Shown here: positions 35,972-43,460 of the stretch, in pieces | How positions within the stretch are numbered: the first letter of the stretch is position 1 | Layout of the letters: every line of letters begins with the position of its first letter | Assembly: GCA_016933295.1 (NCBI GenBank) | Contig: JAFGBG010000149.1 | Location: 1-43,460 of the forward strand | From: Sedimentisphaerales bacterium | GTDB taxonomy: Bacteria; Planctomycetota; Phycisphaerae; Sedimentisphaerales; Anaerobacaceae | Direction: 5' to 3' | DNA: 43,460 bases | Made by a program: the position numbers and the translations under genes | The notes under the pieces: model-generated | The model's database searches: none | What the model was told of the DNA's origin: nothing | Seen by the model: the letters and a program-made list of their open reading frames with translations, nothing else

Positions 35972-37102
35972 ATGTCATTCGAAGATATTTTCTGTCAGGA
36001 TAAAGCAATCGACCTTTTGCAAAGGGCGTTTATCGGCGGCAAAACCGCTCACGCCTACATTTTTGCCGGACCAGAAGGTATCGGTAAATTCAAAACGGCG
36101 CGCGAATGGGCCAGGCTGCTTCTTTGCCATGAGCCTTTTATAGAAAATGATTTTGCCGAGAGCTGCGGCGAGTGCCGGTCGTGCCGGCTCTTTGATACCG
36201 GCTCGCATCCGGACTTCAACCATATCTACAAGGAATTGCGTGAATACACCAAAGACGGAAAAGGAAAAGCCCCGCCTGTGGATTTGCCGATAGATGTCGT
36301 TCGTGAGTTTTTAGTTGAAAAGGTATCGAGCAGGCCGAGCGTCTCGCAAAGAAAAATATTTATCGTCGGCGAGGCCGAAAAGCTCAATGTTCACTCGCAG
36401 AACTGTCTTTTAAAGGTTTTGGAAGAACCGCCGCTGTATTGTTGCATTGTTCTGCTCTGTACAAGGTTGGATGATCTTTTGCCGACCACGAAATCGCGGT
36501 CTCAGATAATCCGTTTCGGGCCGATAAGCGTCGATAGAATCGTCGAAACTCTCAGCGAGATGGGGCTTGACGAAAGCCGTGCCGGATATTTCTCACGTCT
36601 TGCGGACGGAAGCATCGGCAGGGCGTGTCGATGGGCAGAGCTGGAGTTGTCGGATGCGAACCTTTACCAAACCAAGAAAGAGCTTGTGAGTATGCTGGCC
36701 GGATACGAATACGGCGAGGTTCTGTTTTTAGCCGATGAGCTTTTGAGTAAGGGCAAAAAAATCGCCGCAGTCTGGGCCGACCTTGACAAGACAACAAGCA
36801 AAACGGATATATCCCGGCGAGCGTTGAAGACTCTCGTACAGGTAGTCATATCGGCGTTTCAGGATGCAATGAAGCTGAATTTAATCCCGGCGGATGAAAT
36901 AGTGAATTTCGACCAGAATAAGCAGATAGAAAAGCTCTCGCGGCGGTTCGATACCGAACAATGCGCGGAAAAAGTGGCCTACTGCTATCAAATGCTTAAC
37001 TGGATCGATTCCAGCGTTAACGAGCGGCTTATTTTCGAACATCTGTTGTTATCCCTGGCGGATTCTGATACAATGGTGGCTGATAATGCTGTTAACTTAT
37101 AG
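35972..37102 (+). CDS. holB: DNA polymerase III delta' subunit (clamp loader)
   Basis: Part of the clamp loader that places the sliding clamp on DNA. AAA+ start: AIDLLQRAFIGGKTAHAYIF and P-loop GPEGIGKFKT, in which the usual Ser/Thr after Lys is Phe, as in the non-hydrolysing delta' subunit. A zinc site has four Cys in LLLCHEP and SCGECRSCRL. Next come VRISVDPR-like QRKIFIVGEAEKLNVHSQNC, LLKVLEEPP, and the sensor motif TTKSRSQII with SRS where SRC is usual. The C-terminal helical collar fills 220-376. The start ATG follows the tmk stop immediately. Together with tmk and ricT it keeps a gene order also known from Bacillus. Confidence 0.93.
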   Translation: MSFEDIFCQDKAIDLLQRAFIGGKTAHAYIFAGPEGIGKFKTAREWARLLLCHEPFIENDFAESCGECRSCRLFDTGSHPDFNHIYKELREYTKDGKGKAPPVDLPIDVVREFLVEKVSSRPSVSQRKIFIVGEAEKLNVHSQNCLLKVLEEPPLYCCIVLLCTRLDDLLPTTKSRSQIIRFGPISVDRIVETLSEMGLDESRAGYFSRLADGSIGRACRWAELELSDANLYQTKKELVSMLAGYEYGEVLFLADELLSKGKKIAAVWADLDKTTSKTDISRRALKTLVQVVISAFQDAMKLNLIPADEIVNFDQNKQIEKLSRRFDTEQCAEKVAYCYQMLNWIDSSVNERLIFEHLLLSLADSDTMVADNAVNL

Positions 37103-37125
37103 GATATGTATTCAGGATTTTTTAA

Positions 37126-38115
37126 ATGTCGAATTCCTCTGAAACAAAGCAAAAACAGCTAAAGAACGTCAAATATATGCTGGTTCGTTACGGCAGGATG
37201 AATTCTTTGGCTTTTTTCGAGCATCATGAGACCGAGATACCGAAATTGTGCTCTCGCGTCGTTATAAAGACCGAGAGAGGTCTCGAATTGGGTTATATCG
37301 TCGGACAGTTGAACTCTTACAGGGGCGGGCAGTTCAAATTAAAGGAAAGCCAGATTAAGGAATATTTCGACAATAGCGGGATTGATTTCTGTCCGTCTTA
37401 TGCCGGCAAATTTGTCCGCTACGCAACAGCCGATGATATAAGCGAAGAAAGGCATCTGCGAAAGATAGTGCAGGAAGAAATAGATTGCTGCAGGCGTATC
37501 GTAAAAGAGATGAATCTGCCGATGAAGATAGTGGACGCCGAGCATGTATTCGGCGGAGAACGCATTATCTTTTATTTTATGTCCGACGGGCGGGTGGATT
37601 TTAGGGATCTTGTGAAAAGGATTGCGCAGGAATATCAGACAAGAATCGAAATGCGCCAGATCGGCTCGCGCGACGAGGCAAAGCTGCTTGGTGACGTCGA
37701 AAGCTGTGGGCAGCAATGTTGTTGCCAGCGGTTTCTGAAGCTCCTAAAGCCGGTGAATATGCGGATGGCGAAAATGCAGAAGGCCACGCTCGATCCGGCG
37801 AAAATATCCGGATATTGCGGCAGGCTTAAATGCTGCCTGCGGTACGAAGACGAAACATACAACGAGCTGAAAAGACGGTTGCCGAAAAAGAATACTAAAG
37901 TAAAAACAGCCCAGGGCCAGGGAAAAGTTGTGGATTCGCAGATTTTGACGCAGCTTGTTGTAGTCGAGTACGAAAACGGTGACAAAGAGGCTGTTGACGT
38001 CGAAGAGATTGAAATAATCAGCACATCTTCGCCCAGGCGAAATAAACAGGAAGATGACAGTAAGAACAACAAAAAGAACGACGAGCAAAACGACAAGAAC
38101 GGTGAGAACCAGTAG
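37126..38115 (+). CDS. ricT: PSP1-domain protein, RicT/YaaT-like
   Basis: A 329-residue cytoplasmic protein with the PSP1 domain. Seen: MLVRYGRMNSLAFFEHHETE, VVIKTERGLELGYIVGQLNS, KIVDAEHVFGGERIIFYFMS, GRVDFRDLVKRIAQEYQTRI, and the conserved Cys regions CGQQCCCQRFLK and GYCGRLKCCLRYE. In Bacillus, RicT and its partners bind [4Fe-4S] clusters and steer RNase Y, mRNA decay and development. The partners RicA and RicF (YmcA, YlbF) are not in this window. The C-terminus is a charged tail rich in Asn, Lys and Asp (NKQEDDSKNNKKNDEQNDKN). AGGA stands nine bases before ATG 37126. Confidence 0.9.
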   Translation: MSNSSETKQKQLKNVKYMLVRYGRMNSLAFFEHHETEIPKLCSRVVIKTERGLELGYIVGQLNSYRGGQFKLKESQIKEYFDNSGIDFCPSYAGKFVRYATADDISEERHLRKIVQEEIDCCRRIVKEMNLPMKIVDAEHVFGGERIIFYFMSDGRVDFRDLVKRIAQEYQTRIEMRQIGSRDEAKLLGDVESCGQQCCCQRFLKLLKPVNMRMAKMQKATLDPAKISGYCGRLKCCLRYEDETYNELKRRLPKKNTKVKTAQGQGKVVDSQILTQLVVVEYENGDKEAVDVEEIEIISTSSPRRNKQEDDSKNNKKNDEQNDKNGENQ

Positions 38116-38131
38116 TCTTCAGGGAAGAAAT

Positions 38132-40153
38132 ATGCCACGGAAAATAGTTGTAACCTCGGCTTTGCCTTATGCTAACGGCCCCATACATTTAGGTCATCTC
38201 GTGGAATATCTCCAGACCGATATCTGGGTGCGTTTCCAGAAGTTGTGCGGCAATCAGTGCTTTTATTTCTGCGCAGACGATACTCACGGCACTCCCGTTA
38301 TGATAAGCGCTCGGGCGGCGGGAATTACCCCGCAGGAATTAATTAACAATGTTCATAAGGAGCATAAGGCGGATTTCGACGCTTTTCATATAGAATTCGA
38401 TAATTATTACTCGACCCACTCTCCTGAGAACCGCTATTTCAGCGAGCTTATCTTCAATCGTTTGAATGCCGCCGGTTCCATCGTCAGGCGGGACGTGGAG
38501 CAGGCTTATTGTGAGAGCTGCAAGATGTCACTGCCGGACAGATTCATTCGCGGCACTTGCCCTAAATGCCACGCCGAGCACCAGTACGGCGATTCCTGTG
38601 AGGCTTGCGGCACGACATACCGGCCTTCGGAGCTGATAAATCCGTATTGTGCGACCTGCCGGAGCACGCCGGTTCTGAAAACTTCCGAGCATTATTTCTT
38701 CAGGCTCGGCGATTACGAGCGGCAGCTTAAGGATATGATTGCCGCTGGATATACGCAGGCTTCGGTCGCTAACAAGCTCGACGAATGGTTCAATGCGGGA
38801 CTGAAGGACTGGGATATATCTCGCGACGGGCCGTATTTCGGATTCAATATACCGGGCGAGGAAAACAAATTTTTCTACGTCTGGTTAGATGCGCCGATTG
38901 GTTACATGGCTTCGGCGAAAAATTACTGCGACTCCCACGGGCTCGATTTCGAGCGGCTTTGGCCTCTGAGCAGCGAGCAGGCCGGTGACGGGTACGAGCT
39001 GTATCATTTCATCGGCAAGGATATTATGTATTTCCATGCCCTTTTCTGGCCGGCAATGCTTATAGGCTCCGGCATAAAAGTGGCGAACAAGCTTTTCGTT
39101 CACGGCTTTCTGACCGTAAACGGCGAGAAGATGAGCAAGTCACGCGGCACTTTCATAAAGGCCTCCACATATATAAAACACCTGGATCCGGAGTATCTGC
39201 GATACTACTACGCGAGCAAGCTGTCCGATACCATCGATGACATAGATTTGAAGACCGAGGATTTTATCAATAAAATTAATTCCGATTTGGTGGGTAAATT
39301 AGCGAACCTTGCCTCTCGCTCCGGCAAAATGCTGACAAAAAAGCTCGACTCACAGCTTGGCCGGCTGGACGAGGGCGGACACGAATTGATAAAGATACTT
39401 GTCGCTGCGGCTCAGAAAATCAGCAGTGACTATGAGAGTCTTAAATATGCCTCGGTAATTCGCACGGTTACGGCGCTTGCCGACCAGGCCAACAGGTATG
39501 TCGAGCAGAATCAGCCCTGGGTGACGATTAAGACCGACCCGGAAAAGACGCGGACGGTATTGACCGCCGTAATCAATGCGGTTCGAGTTTTGACAATTTA
39601 TCTAAAAGCCGTTCTTCCGAAATATGCCGAAAGGGTAGAAAAATTCATGAACGTTGAGAATTTGGATTTCTCGTCGCTGGAGACGGTGCTTGAAGATCAC
39701 AGGATAAACGATTTTGAAAGATTAGTAGAAAGAATTGAGCAAGAGCAGGTGAATGCGATGATAGAAGAAAGCAAAGACAGCCAGGGCGGCAAACCGAGTG
39801 CAACTCCATCGGCTGAGCCGCTAAAGCCGGAATGTACGATCGAGGATTTTGCCAAAATCGACCTTCGTATTGCGAAAGTCACAAAAGCCGAAAAGGTCGA
39901 AGGAGCCGACAAGCTGCTGCGGCTGTTTCTGGATGTCGGCGGTATGGAAAAAACCGTTATGGCCGGTATAGCGACCGCGTATAAGCCGGAGGATTTGACG
40001 GGTAAAATCGTCGTTTTGCTTGCCAATCTCAAGCCCCGTCAGATGAAGTTCGGTCTATCCGAAGGTATGATTCTGGCTTCGGGCGAAGGCGGCAAAGATA
40101 TATTCATGCTCACCGCCGATTCCGGCGCCAAGCCCGGACAAACGATTCACTAA
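38132..40153 (+). CDS. metG: Methionyl-tRNA synthetase with C-terminal tRNA-binding domain
   Basis: Charges tRNA-Met. The HIGH motif reads HLGH in PYANGPIHLGHLVEYLQTD; KMSKS is exact in GEKMSKSRGTF. The inserted zinc region holds two Cys4 knuckles (CESCKMSLPD, GTCPKCHAEH, GDSCEACGTT, NPYCATCRST), as in two-zinc enzymes. An anticodon domain (about 410-540) and a linker rich in Ser/Pro/Ala follow, then the EMAP-like OB fold that binds tRNA (IEDFAKIDLRIAKVTKAEKV, with KPRQMKFGLSEGMILA near the end). The start ATG 38132 has AGGGAAGA ahead; the longer reading from 38054 re-reads ricT in another frame. It is the last gene of the tmk operon. Confidence 0.96.
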   Translation: MPRKIVVTSALPYANGPIHLGHLVEYLQTDIWVRFQKLCGNQCFYFCADDTHGTPVMISARAAGITPQELINNVHKEHKADFDAFHIEFDNYYSTHSPENRYFSELIFNRLNAAGSIVRRDVEQAYCESCKMSLPDRFIRGTCPKCHAEHQYGDSCEACGTTYRPSELINPYCATCRSTPVLKTSEHYFFRLGDYERQLKDMIAAGYTQASVANKLDEWFNAGLKDWDISRDGPYFGFNIPGEENKFFYVWLDAPIGYMASAKNYCDSHGLDFERLWPLSSEQAGDGYELYHFIGKDIMYFHALFWPAMLIGSGIKVANKLFVHGFLTVNGEKMSKSRGTFIKASTYIKHLDPEYLRYYYASKLSDTIDDIDLKTEDFINKINSDLVGKLANLASRSGKMLTKKLDSQLGRLDEGGHELIKILVAAAQKISSDYESLKYASVIRTVTALADQANRYVEQNQPWVTIKTDPEKTRTVLTAVINAVRVLTIYLKAVLPKYAERVEKFMNVENLDFSSLETVLEDHRINDFERLVERIEQEQVNAMIEESKDSQGGKPSATPSAEPLKPECTIEDFAKIDLRIAKVTKAEKVEGADKLLRLFLDVGGMEKTVMAGIATAYKPEDLTGKIVVLLANLKPRQMKFGLSEGMILASGEGGKDIFMLTADSGAKPGQTIH

Positions 40154-40231
40154 ATGAAGGATATCTAAGCCGGATTACCTATTTCGAAAAAGAAGCATTT
40201 TTTCTTGCAAAAATGTTGTGTTTTAGTTAGG

Positions 40232-40253
40232 CTGTATTAGTCAAATAATACAG
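40232..40253. promoter_or_regulatory. Perfect palindromic operator before the GntR-type regulator
   Basis: CTGTATTA (40232-40239) and TAATACAG (40246-40253) are a perfect eight-base inverted repeat with a six-base spacer. It lies 25 bases before the regulator's start. The right arm contains TAATAC, which can serve as a -10 box with TTAGTT (40223-40228) 17 bases upstream. A repressor bound here would block the promoter. This fits autoregulation by the YtrA-type protein. Confidence 0.7.
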
Positions 40254-40277
40254 AAATAAGCGGCGGGCATACACCGT

Positions 40278-40658
40278 ATGTTATTAGAAATCGACCATCA
40301 TTGCGGGATACCGATTTATCGGCAGATAATCGACCGGATACGTCGGCAAATAATGGCCGGACAAATCCAGGAGGGAAGGCGGCTTACTTCCGTGAGAGAG
40401 CTTGCCGCTCAGCTTCGCGTAAATCCAATGACAGTCAGCAAGGCTTATGCAATGCTGGAATCTGAAGGATTGCTTGAAAGGCGACGCGGGGTAGGATTGT
40501 TTGTGGCGAAGTTGTCGAGTGCTTATAAAGATCAAAAGCGGCAAATAATTCTTGAAGAGATATTGAAACAGGTTGTGGTATCGGCGGTGCAATTTGGCGT
40601 TTCGGAAAAGAAAATAAAAGAGATAACGTCAGAACTGTACAAAAAATATAAGCCATAA
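40278..40658 (+). CDS. GntR-family transcriptional regulator, YtrA type
   Basis: A 126-residue repressor with an N-terminal winged helix-turn-helix (IPIYRQIIDRIRRQIMAGQI, RRLTSVRELAAQLRVNPMTV and SKAYAMLESEGLLERRRGVG) followed by only a short helical tail. That compact form defines the YtrA subgroup, which nearly always controls adjacent ABC transporter genes, as here. It is likely to repress its own operon through the palindrome at 40232-40253. No strong Shine-Dalgarno is seen before ATG 40278. The gene for the ABC ATPase follows 15 bases after its stop. Confidence 0.92.
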   Translation: MLLEIDHHCGIPIYRQIIDRIRRQIMAGQIQEGRRLTSVRELAAQLRVNPMTVSKAYAMLESEGLLERRRGVGLFVAKLSSAYKDQKRQIILEEILKQVVVSAVQFGVSEKKIKEITSELYKKYKP

Positions 40659-40673
40659 AAGAGGAAAGGAATA

Positions 40674-41561
40674 ATGAACAGTGACAAACCGATAGTTCAG
40701 ATTAGAGGGCTTTGTAAAAAATTCTCGAAGGTAATAGCTCTTGATAAAGCCGATTTGGATATATATCCGGGATGTATTGTAGGGCTGCTCGGAGCCAATG
40801 GGGCGGGAAAAAGCACGCTTCTGCGGCATATAATCGGATTGTATCTTCCGGATTCGGGCCAATGTAGTACCTTTGATTGTGAAGCGGAAAAACTCGGCCC
40901 AAGAGAGCTTGGCAGAATAGGTTATGTTCATCAGGAGGGCGAACTTCTCGAATGGATGAAGGTCAGGCAGCTAATAAGATATGTCGCCGCTTATTATCCG
41001 AACTGGAATATGGAGCTTGAGCAGCGTTATATCGCCGAATTCGATATTTCAATAAATTCGAGGGTCGGCAAGCTCTCACCCGGCGAAAGGCAGAAACTCG
41101 CTATACTTTTGGCGATTGGTTTCGATCCTGAGCTTTTGATTCTCGATGAACCGGCATCGGCGCTTGATCCGGTGGCTCGTGCGAATTTCCTGAATCTGAT
41201 GCTTGAGATTATCCAGGATGAGACAAGAGCGATAATTATCTCCTCTCACATACTAAGTGACGTTGAAAAGATTATGAACCGGACGGTGATTATGAAAAAA
41301 GGGCGGATTATCTGTGATAGCGATTTCGATGAGCTTCTGGAAAAATACTGCCGCATACGTATTAGTATAGGCGGTGGAAAGTTGCCTGAAAACCTGCCTT
41401 TTACGGATATAATAAACTCTCAGCAAGGTGACGGCCAGGTAATATTTACGATTCGCAATACTCCGAAAGAGACGATTGAGCAGTTAGCGGAGAAACTTAA
41501 ATGTGAAATTGAAATCCAGCCGCTGCCATTTGAAGAAATTTACAGGATTGAAGTTAGTTGA
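40674..41561 (+). CDS. ABC transporter ATP-binding protein
   Basis: The motor of the ABC transporter in this operon, 295 residues. Walker A GANGAGKST (residues 40-48), Q-loop Gln87 (YVHQEGELLEWM), signature LSPGE (134-138), Walker B LLILDEP with the D-loop SALDP, and switch His192 in IISSHIL are all intact. A roughly 80-residue C-terminal domain beyond the core ends in a DUF4162-like region (ETIEQLAEKLKCEIEIQPLP). This fits YtrB-type exporters. GAGGAAAGGA precedes ATG 40674. The next gene encodes its membrane partner. In YtrA-type operons such transporters often respond to cell-wall antibiotics or export peptides, but the substrate here cannot be deduced. Confidence 0.95.
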   Translation: MNSDKPIVQIRGLCKKFSKVIALDKADLDIYPGCIVGLLGANGAGKSTLLRHIIGLYLPDSGQCSTFDCEAEKLGPRELGRIGYVHQEGELLEWMKVRQLIRYVAAYYPNWNMELEQRYIAEFDISINSRVGKLSPGERQKLAILLAIGFDPELLILDEPASALDPVARANFLNLMLEIIQDETRAIIISSHILSDVEKIMNRTVIMKKGRIICDSDFDELLEKYCRIRISIGGGKLPENLPFTDIINSQQGDGQVIFTIRNTPKETIEQLAEKLKCEIEIQPLPFEEIYRIEVS

Positions 41562-41585
41562 GCAAAAGTATATCCGGGAGAGAAA

Positions 41586-42995
41586 ATGAGTATTCTTACC
41601 GCCAACTTAAAGCAGCTTTACCAGCGCCGAGGTTGTTGGTTTGCCTATGCTTTTTTTGTTTTTTTTAATTTGCCATATTTGTTTATGGAATTTGAAGAGT
41701 TAAAAAAAGAGTGGGCATTTGTATTTCTATTGTCTTTGATGTGGTTTTATTTAATTGGAATATTAGTGATGTCGATGCAAAGAGAAATTCTTAGCAAGCC
41801 ATTTATTTTTTGCCTGCCAAATCATAGGACAGTTATATGGAAGTTCATAATGATTGTGGGAGTGGCAGTCAGTTTGTTGTTTTCTATATTTTTTATTAAT
41901 TTTTATTCTGAACTTGATTTATGGCAATTGCTTCCAGTGGTATTTTCAGGATTCTCTATTTTATTAACTTTTTATTTATTGGGAGTATGCTTTGCTCTTC
42001 CAAGAGGTAAATGTGAAACTTGGGGAATATTTGTTCCATTAATTCTTCTTCTTGGAATGTTCTATGGTATTCATGACATTTTCGTCATATGTATTGAGTG
42101 GATTCCTGCTTTTTTTATCATAAGCAGTATTTTAATTATTGTTTTAGCATGGAGATTATTGAAAGATGATAGTATCGCAAGACGATTCTATTCTAAGACT
42201 GTAATTGGTTTTTTTGATGCTTGTGATGGTGTTAAGATTCAGAGAAAGCGTCAGGCCATAATGGCAGAAAAAGGGGAAAGAGAATATGAAACCAATCCTA
42301 AGGTTGAGCGGTATTTTCTTAAACACATGCAAAAATGCGATTCCTTTGGGATGGGGCGCTATATATGGGGTAGTTTGTACGCAAGATGGGGAAAACCTAA
42401 GAATGGATTTAGTATTTTAATATTAGTTTTTTTCTTAGTTTTGGTTTTTTTAGGTTACTCGAAAGTCTCGTTTATTCTCTTTCTTTTTGGTTCAACTACT
42501 GTTTATACTAATATACCTCTTTATTCAAATATGTTGATTTTCGGTGGGAGAAAAGAACGATTTGCTACGACAATAATAATGGTTATTACAAATATGGTTC
42601 TGGTTACGGCTATCTGCACAATTTTGGCCGCTTTTTCGATATTGATAGAAAGTATTATGCCTGATGTTACTCTGTATGGGAAAATCTTTTCTTTTCAGGC
42701 TGTTGATATTCGATTATTTTTTATTCCTTTGTTTTTGATACCGATTGCATCAATTTTTAATCTTGTTTTCTATTATCGATATTCTTTCTTGGTTGGGACA
42801 TTCAATATGCTGTTGTTTATGACTATGAGTTTCATAATTATTTTAATAACTAAGCAGCATATTGGATTATCCATAGATAAGATGGTAATTTATATACCGA
42901 GGCCAGAGGTTATTGTAATATTGTTATTTTTAAGCTGGTCTTTATTTTTGGCAATCTTGAAATATATTTGTGATAGAAGGCCGCTGGTGAGATAG
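41586..42995 (+). CDS. ABC transporter membrane (permease) protein
   Basis: A 469-residue multi-pass protein, the likely permease for the ATPase upstream. Hydrophobic helices group at about residues 15-35, 45-65, 95-120, 125-150, 155-195, 275-310 and 335-460 (for example FVIFRVFFF-like stretches such as VSLLFSIFFINFYSEL). A charged central loop at about 205-265 divides the two halves (KIQRKRQAIMAEKGEREYET). No known signature is visible; the assignment rests on topology and position. GGGAGAG precedes ATG 41586. The gene is plainly AT-richer than its neighbours, with many TTT and ATT codons and TTA leucines, which may reflect its membrane content or a different origin. Confidence 0.8.
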   Translation: MSILTANLKQLYQRRGCWFAYAFFVFFNLPYLFMEFEELKKEWAFVFLLSLMWFYLIGILVMSMQREILSKPFIFCLPNHRTVIWKFIMIVGVAVSLLFSIFFINFYSELDLWQLLPVVFSGFSILLTFYLLGVCFALPRGKCETWGIFVPLILLLGMFYGIHDIFVICIEWIPAFFIISSILIIVLAWRLLKDDSIARRFYSKTVIGFFDACDGVKIQRKRQAIMAEKGEREYETNPKVERYFLKHMQKCDSFGMGRYIWGSLYARWGKPKNGFSILILVFFLVLVFLGYSKVSFILFLFGSTTVYTNIPLYSNMLIFGGRKERFATTIIMVITNMVLVTAICTILAAFSILIESIMPDVTLYGKIFSFQAVDIRLFFIPLFLIPIASIFNLVFYYRYSFLVGTFNMLLFMTMSFIIILITKQHIGLSIDKMVIYIPRPEVIVILLFLSWSLFLAILKYICDRRPLVR

Positions 42996-43010
42996 GACTG
43001 GTTATAAAGA

Positions 43011-43460
43011 TTAATAATGTTCGGTTTCGATGGTATGGGGGAGTTTTTCGAGGGGGCAGGAGGGGCATTTCGCTTTCGGCTTGCAGAATTCGTAGCCGGT
43101 TCTGACTATCAAGGCGTGGAATTCATTGTAGAGAGGCACTTCCTGCGGCAGATTCGATTCGAATAAATCTCTTAGTTGCTCGTAATCCGCGTCCGGCTCG
43201 ATTAGCTGATGGCGAATGGCGATTCTGGCGGTATATGCATCGACTACGAATATTGGTCGCTCGTACGCGTACAGTAAAATCGAATCGGCGGTTTCACGAC
43301 CGACGCCTTTGACTGATAGAAGCTCGGCTCTCAATTGCTCGGTATTTACATCTTCAAGGTTTGTCAGATTGCCTTCGTAATTATCAAAAAGCCAGGTCAA
43401 AAAGCTCCTGAGACGTTTTGCCTTTATATTATAATAGCCGGCGGGGCGGATAAGCTCGGC
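43011..43460 (-). CDS. Endonuclease III-like (HhH-GPD) DNA glycosylase, 5' end cut by the window edge
   Basis: Base-excision repair glycosylase, incomplete: the reading frame runs off the window at 43460, where it already encodes AELIRPAGYYNIKAKRLRSF. The helix-hairpin-helix is LLSVKGVGRETADSILLYAY, and the catalytic Asp lies in PIFVVDAYTARIAIR. The Lys that gives endonuclease III its lyase activity is Glu here (GRETA, not GRKTA). Only three Cys of an iron-sulfur motif are seen (CKPKAKCPSCPL); the fourth is absent before the stop. Both points suggest a monofunctional glycosylase of the MagIII-like side of the family, which removes alkylated bases. It converges on the ABC permease gene, with 15 bases between the stops. 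Confidence 0.85.
   Translation of the reverse strand, partial: AELIRPAGYYNIKAKRLRSFLTWLFDNYEGNLTNLEDVNTEQLRAELLSVKGVGRETADSILLYAYERPIFVVDAYTARIAIRHQLIEPDADYEQLRDLFESNLPQEVPLYNEFHALIVRTGYEFCKPKAKCPSCPLEKLPHTIETEHY

Overview
The window looks like a chromosome segment from a Planctomycetota bacterium, probably of the Phycisphaerae type. This is inferred from gene style: a Tat-exported Gfo/Idh/MocA oxidoreductase, two ECF sigma factors with membrane-bound partners, a secreted HEAT-repeat protein, a rhomboid with a C-terminal zinc ribbon, and a very large AsmA-like protein. No rRNA, tRNA, CRISPR array, transposase or phage gene was recognised. Most genes are ordinary housekeeping or envelope genes. 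Shine-Dalgarno sequences are common and were used to correct several starts.

Layout. 1-2797 (+): ECF sigma factor, zinc-finger anti-sigma factor, YbjQ-like protein and an exported alpha/beta hydrolase. 2888-7330 (+): a compact membrane cluster of NfeD, a PLDc_N-type mini-protein, a stomatin/SPFH protein, an unrecognised coiled-coil protein, a rhomboid protease and a CPBP protease. 7543-9002 (+): pyruvoyl arginine decarboxylase and agmatinase, a two-gene route from arginine to putrescine. 9159-12537 (+): a coiled-coil lipoprotein, a radical SAM protein with a helix-hairpin-helix, a small unknown protein and an exported beta-propeller. 12586-14196 (+): purH, ending at a bidirectional terminator that it shares with the convergent block. 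14298-16756 (-): ECF sigma factor, membrane regulator and exported coiled-coil protein. 16757-17346: a 590-base gap. 17347-22341 (-): lpdA, HEAT protein, MocA-type oxidoreductase. 22462-26188 (-): uvrB-nadC-birA, closely packed.

26069-27219 is the most unusual stretch. An MntA/HepT-type toxin-antitoxin pair with its own strong promoter lies between two direct copies of the 5' end of uvrB. One copy is the start of the intact gene. The other is a severed, roughly 91% identical fragment that stops just before the Walker A motif.

After that come an M14 peptidase (-), purD and a 1094-residue AsmA/YhdP-like protein with about 116-residue internal repeats (+), a small membrane protein (+), a cupin and an atypical CNT transporter (-), then tmk-holB-ricT-metG (+). 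Last are a YtrA-type regulator with a palindromic operator, an ABC ATPase and an AT-rich permease (+), and an endonuclease III-like glycosylase cut by the window edge (-).

The best candidates for something undescribed are the toxin-antitoxin insertion at uvrB and the NfeD/SPFH/coiled-coil/rhomboid/CPBP membrane cluster. All functional statements rest on reading motifs by eye; no database search was run.
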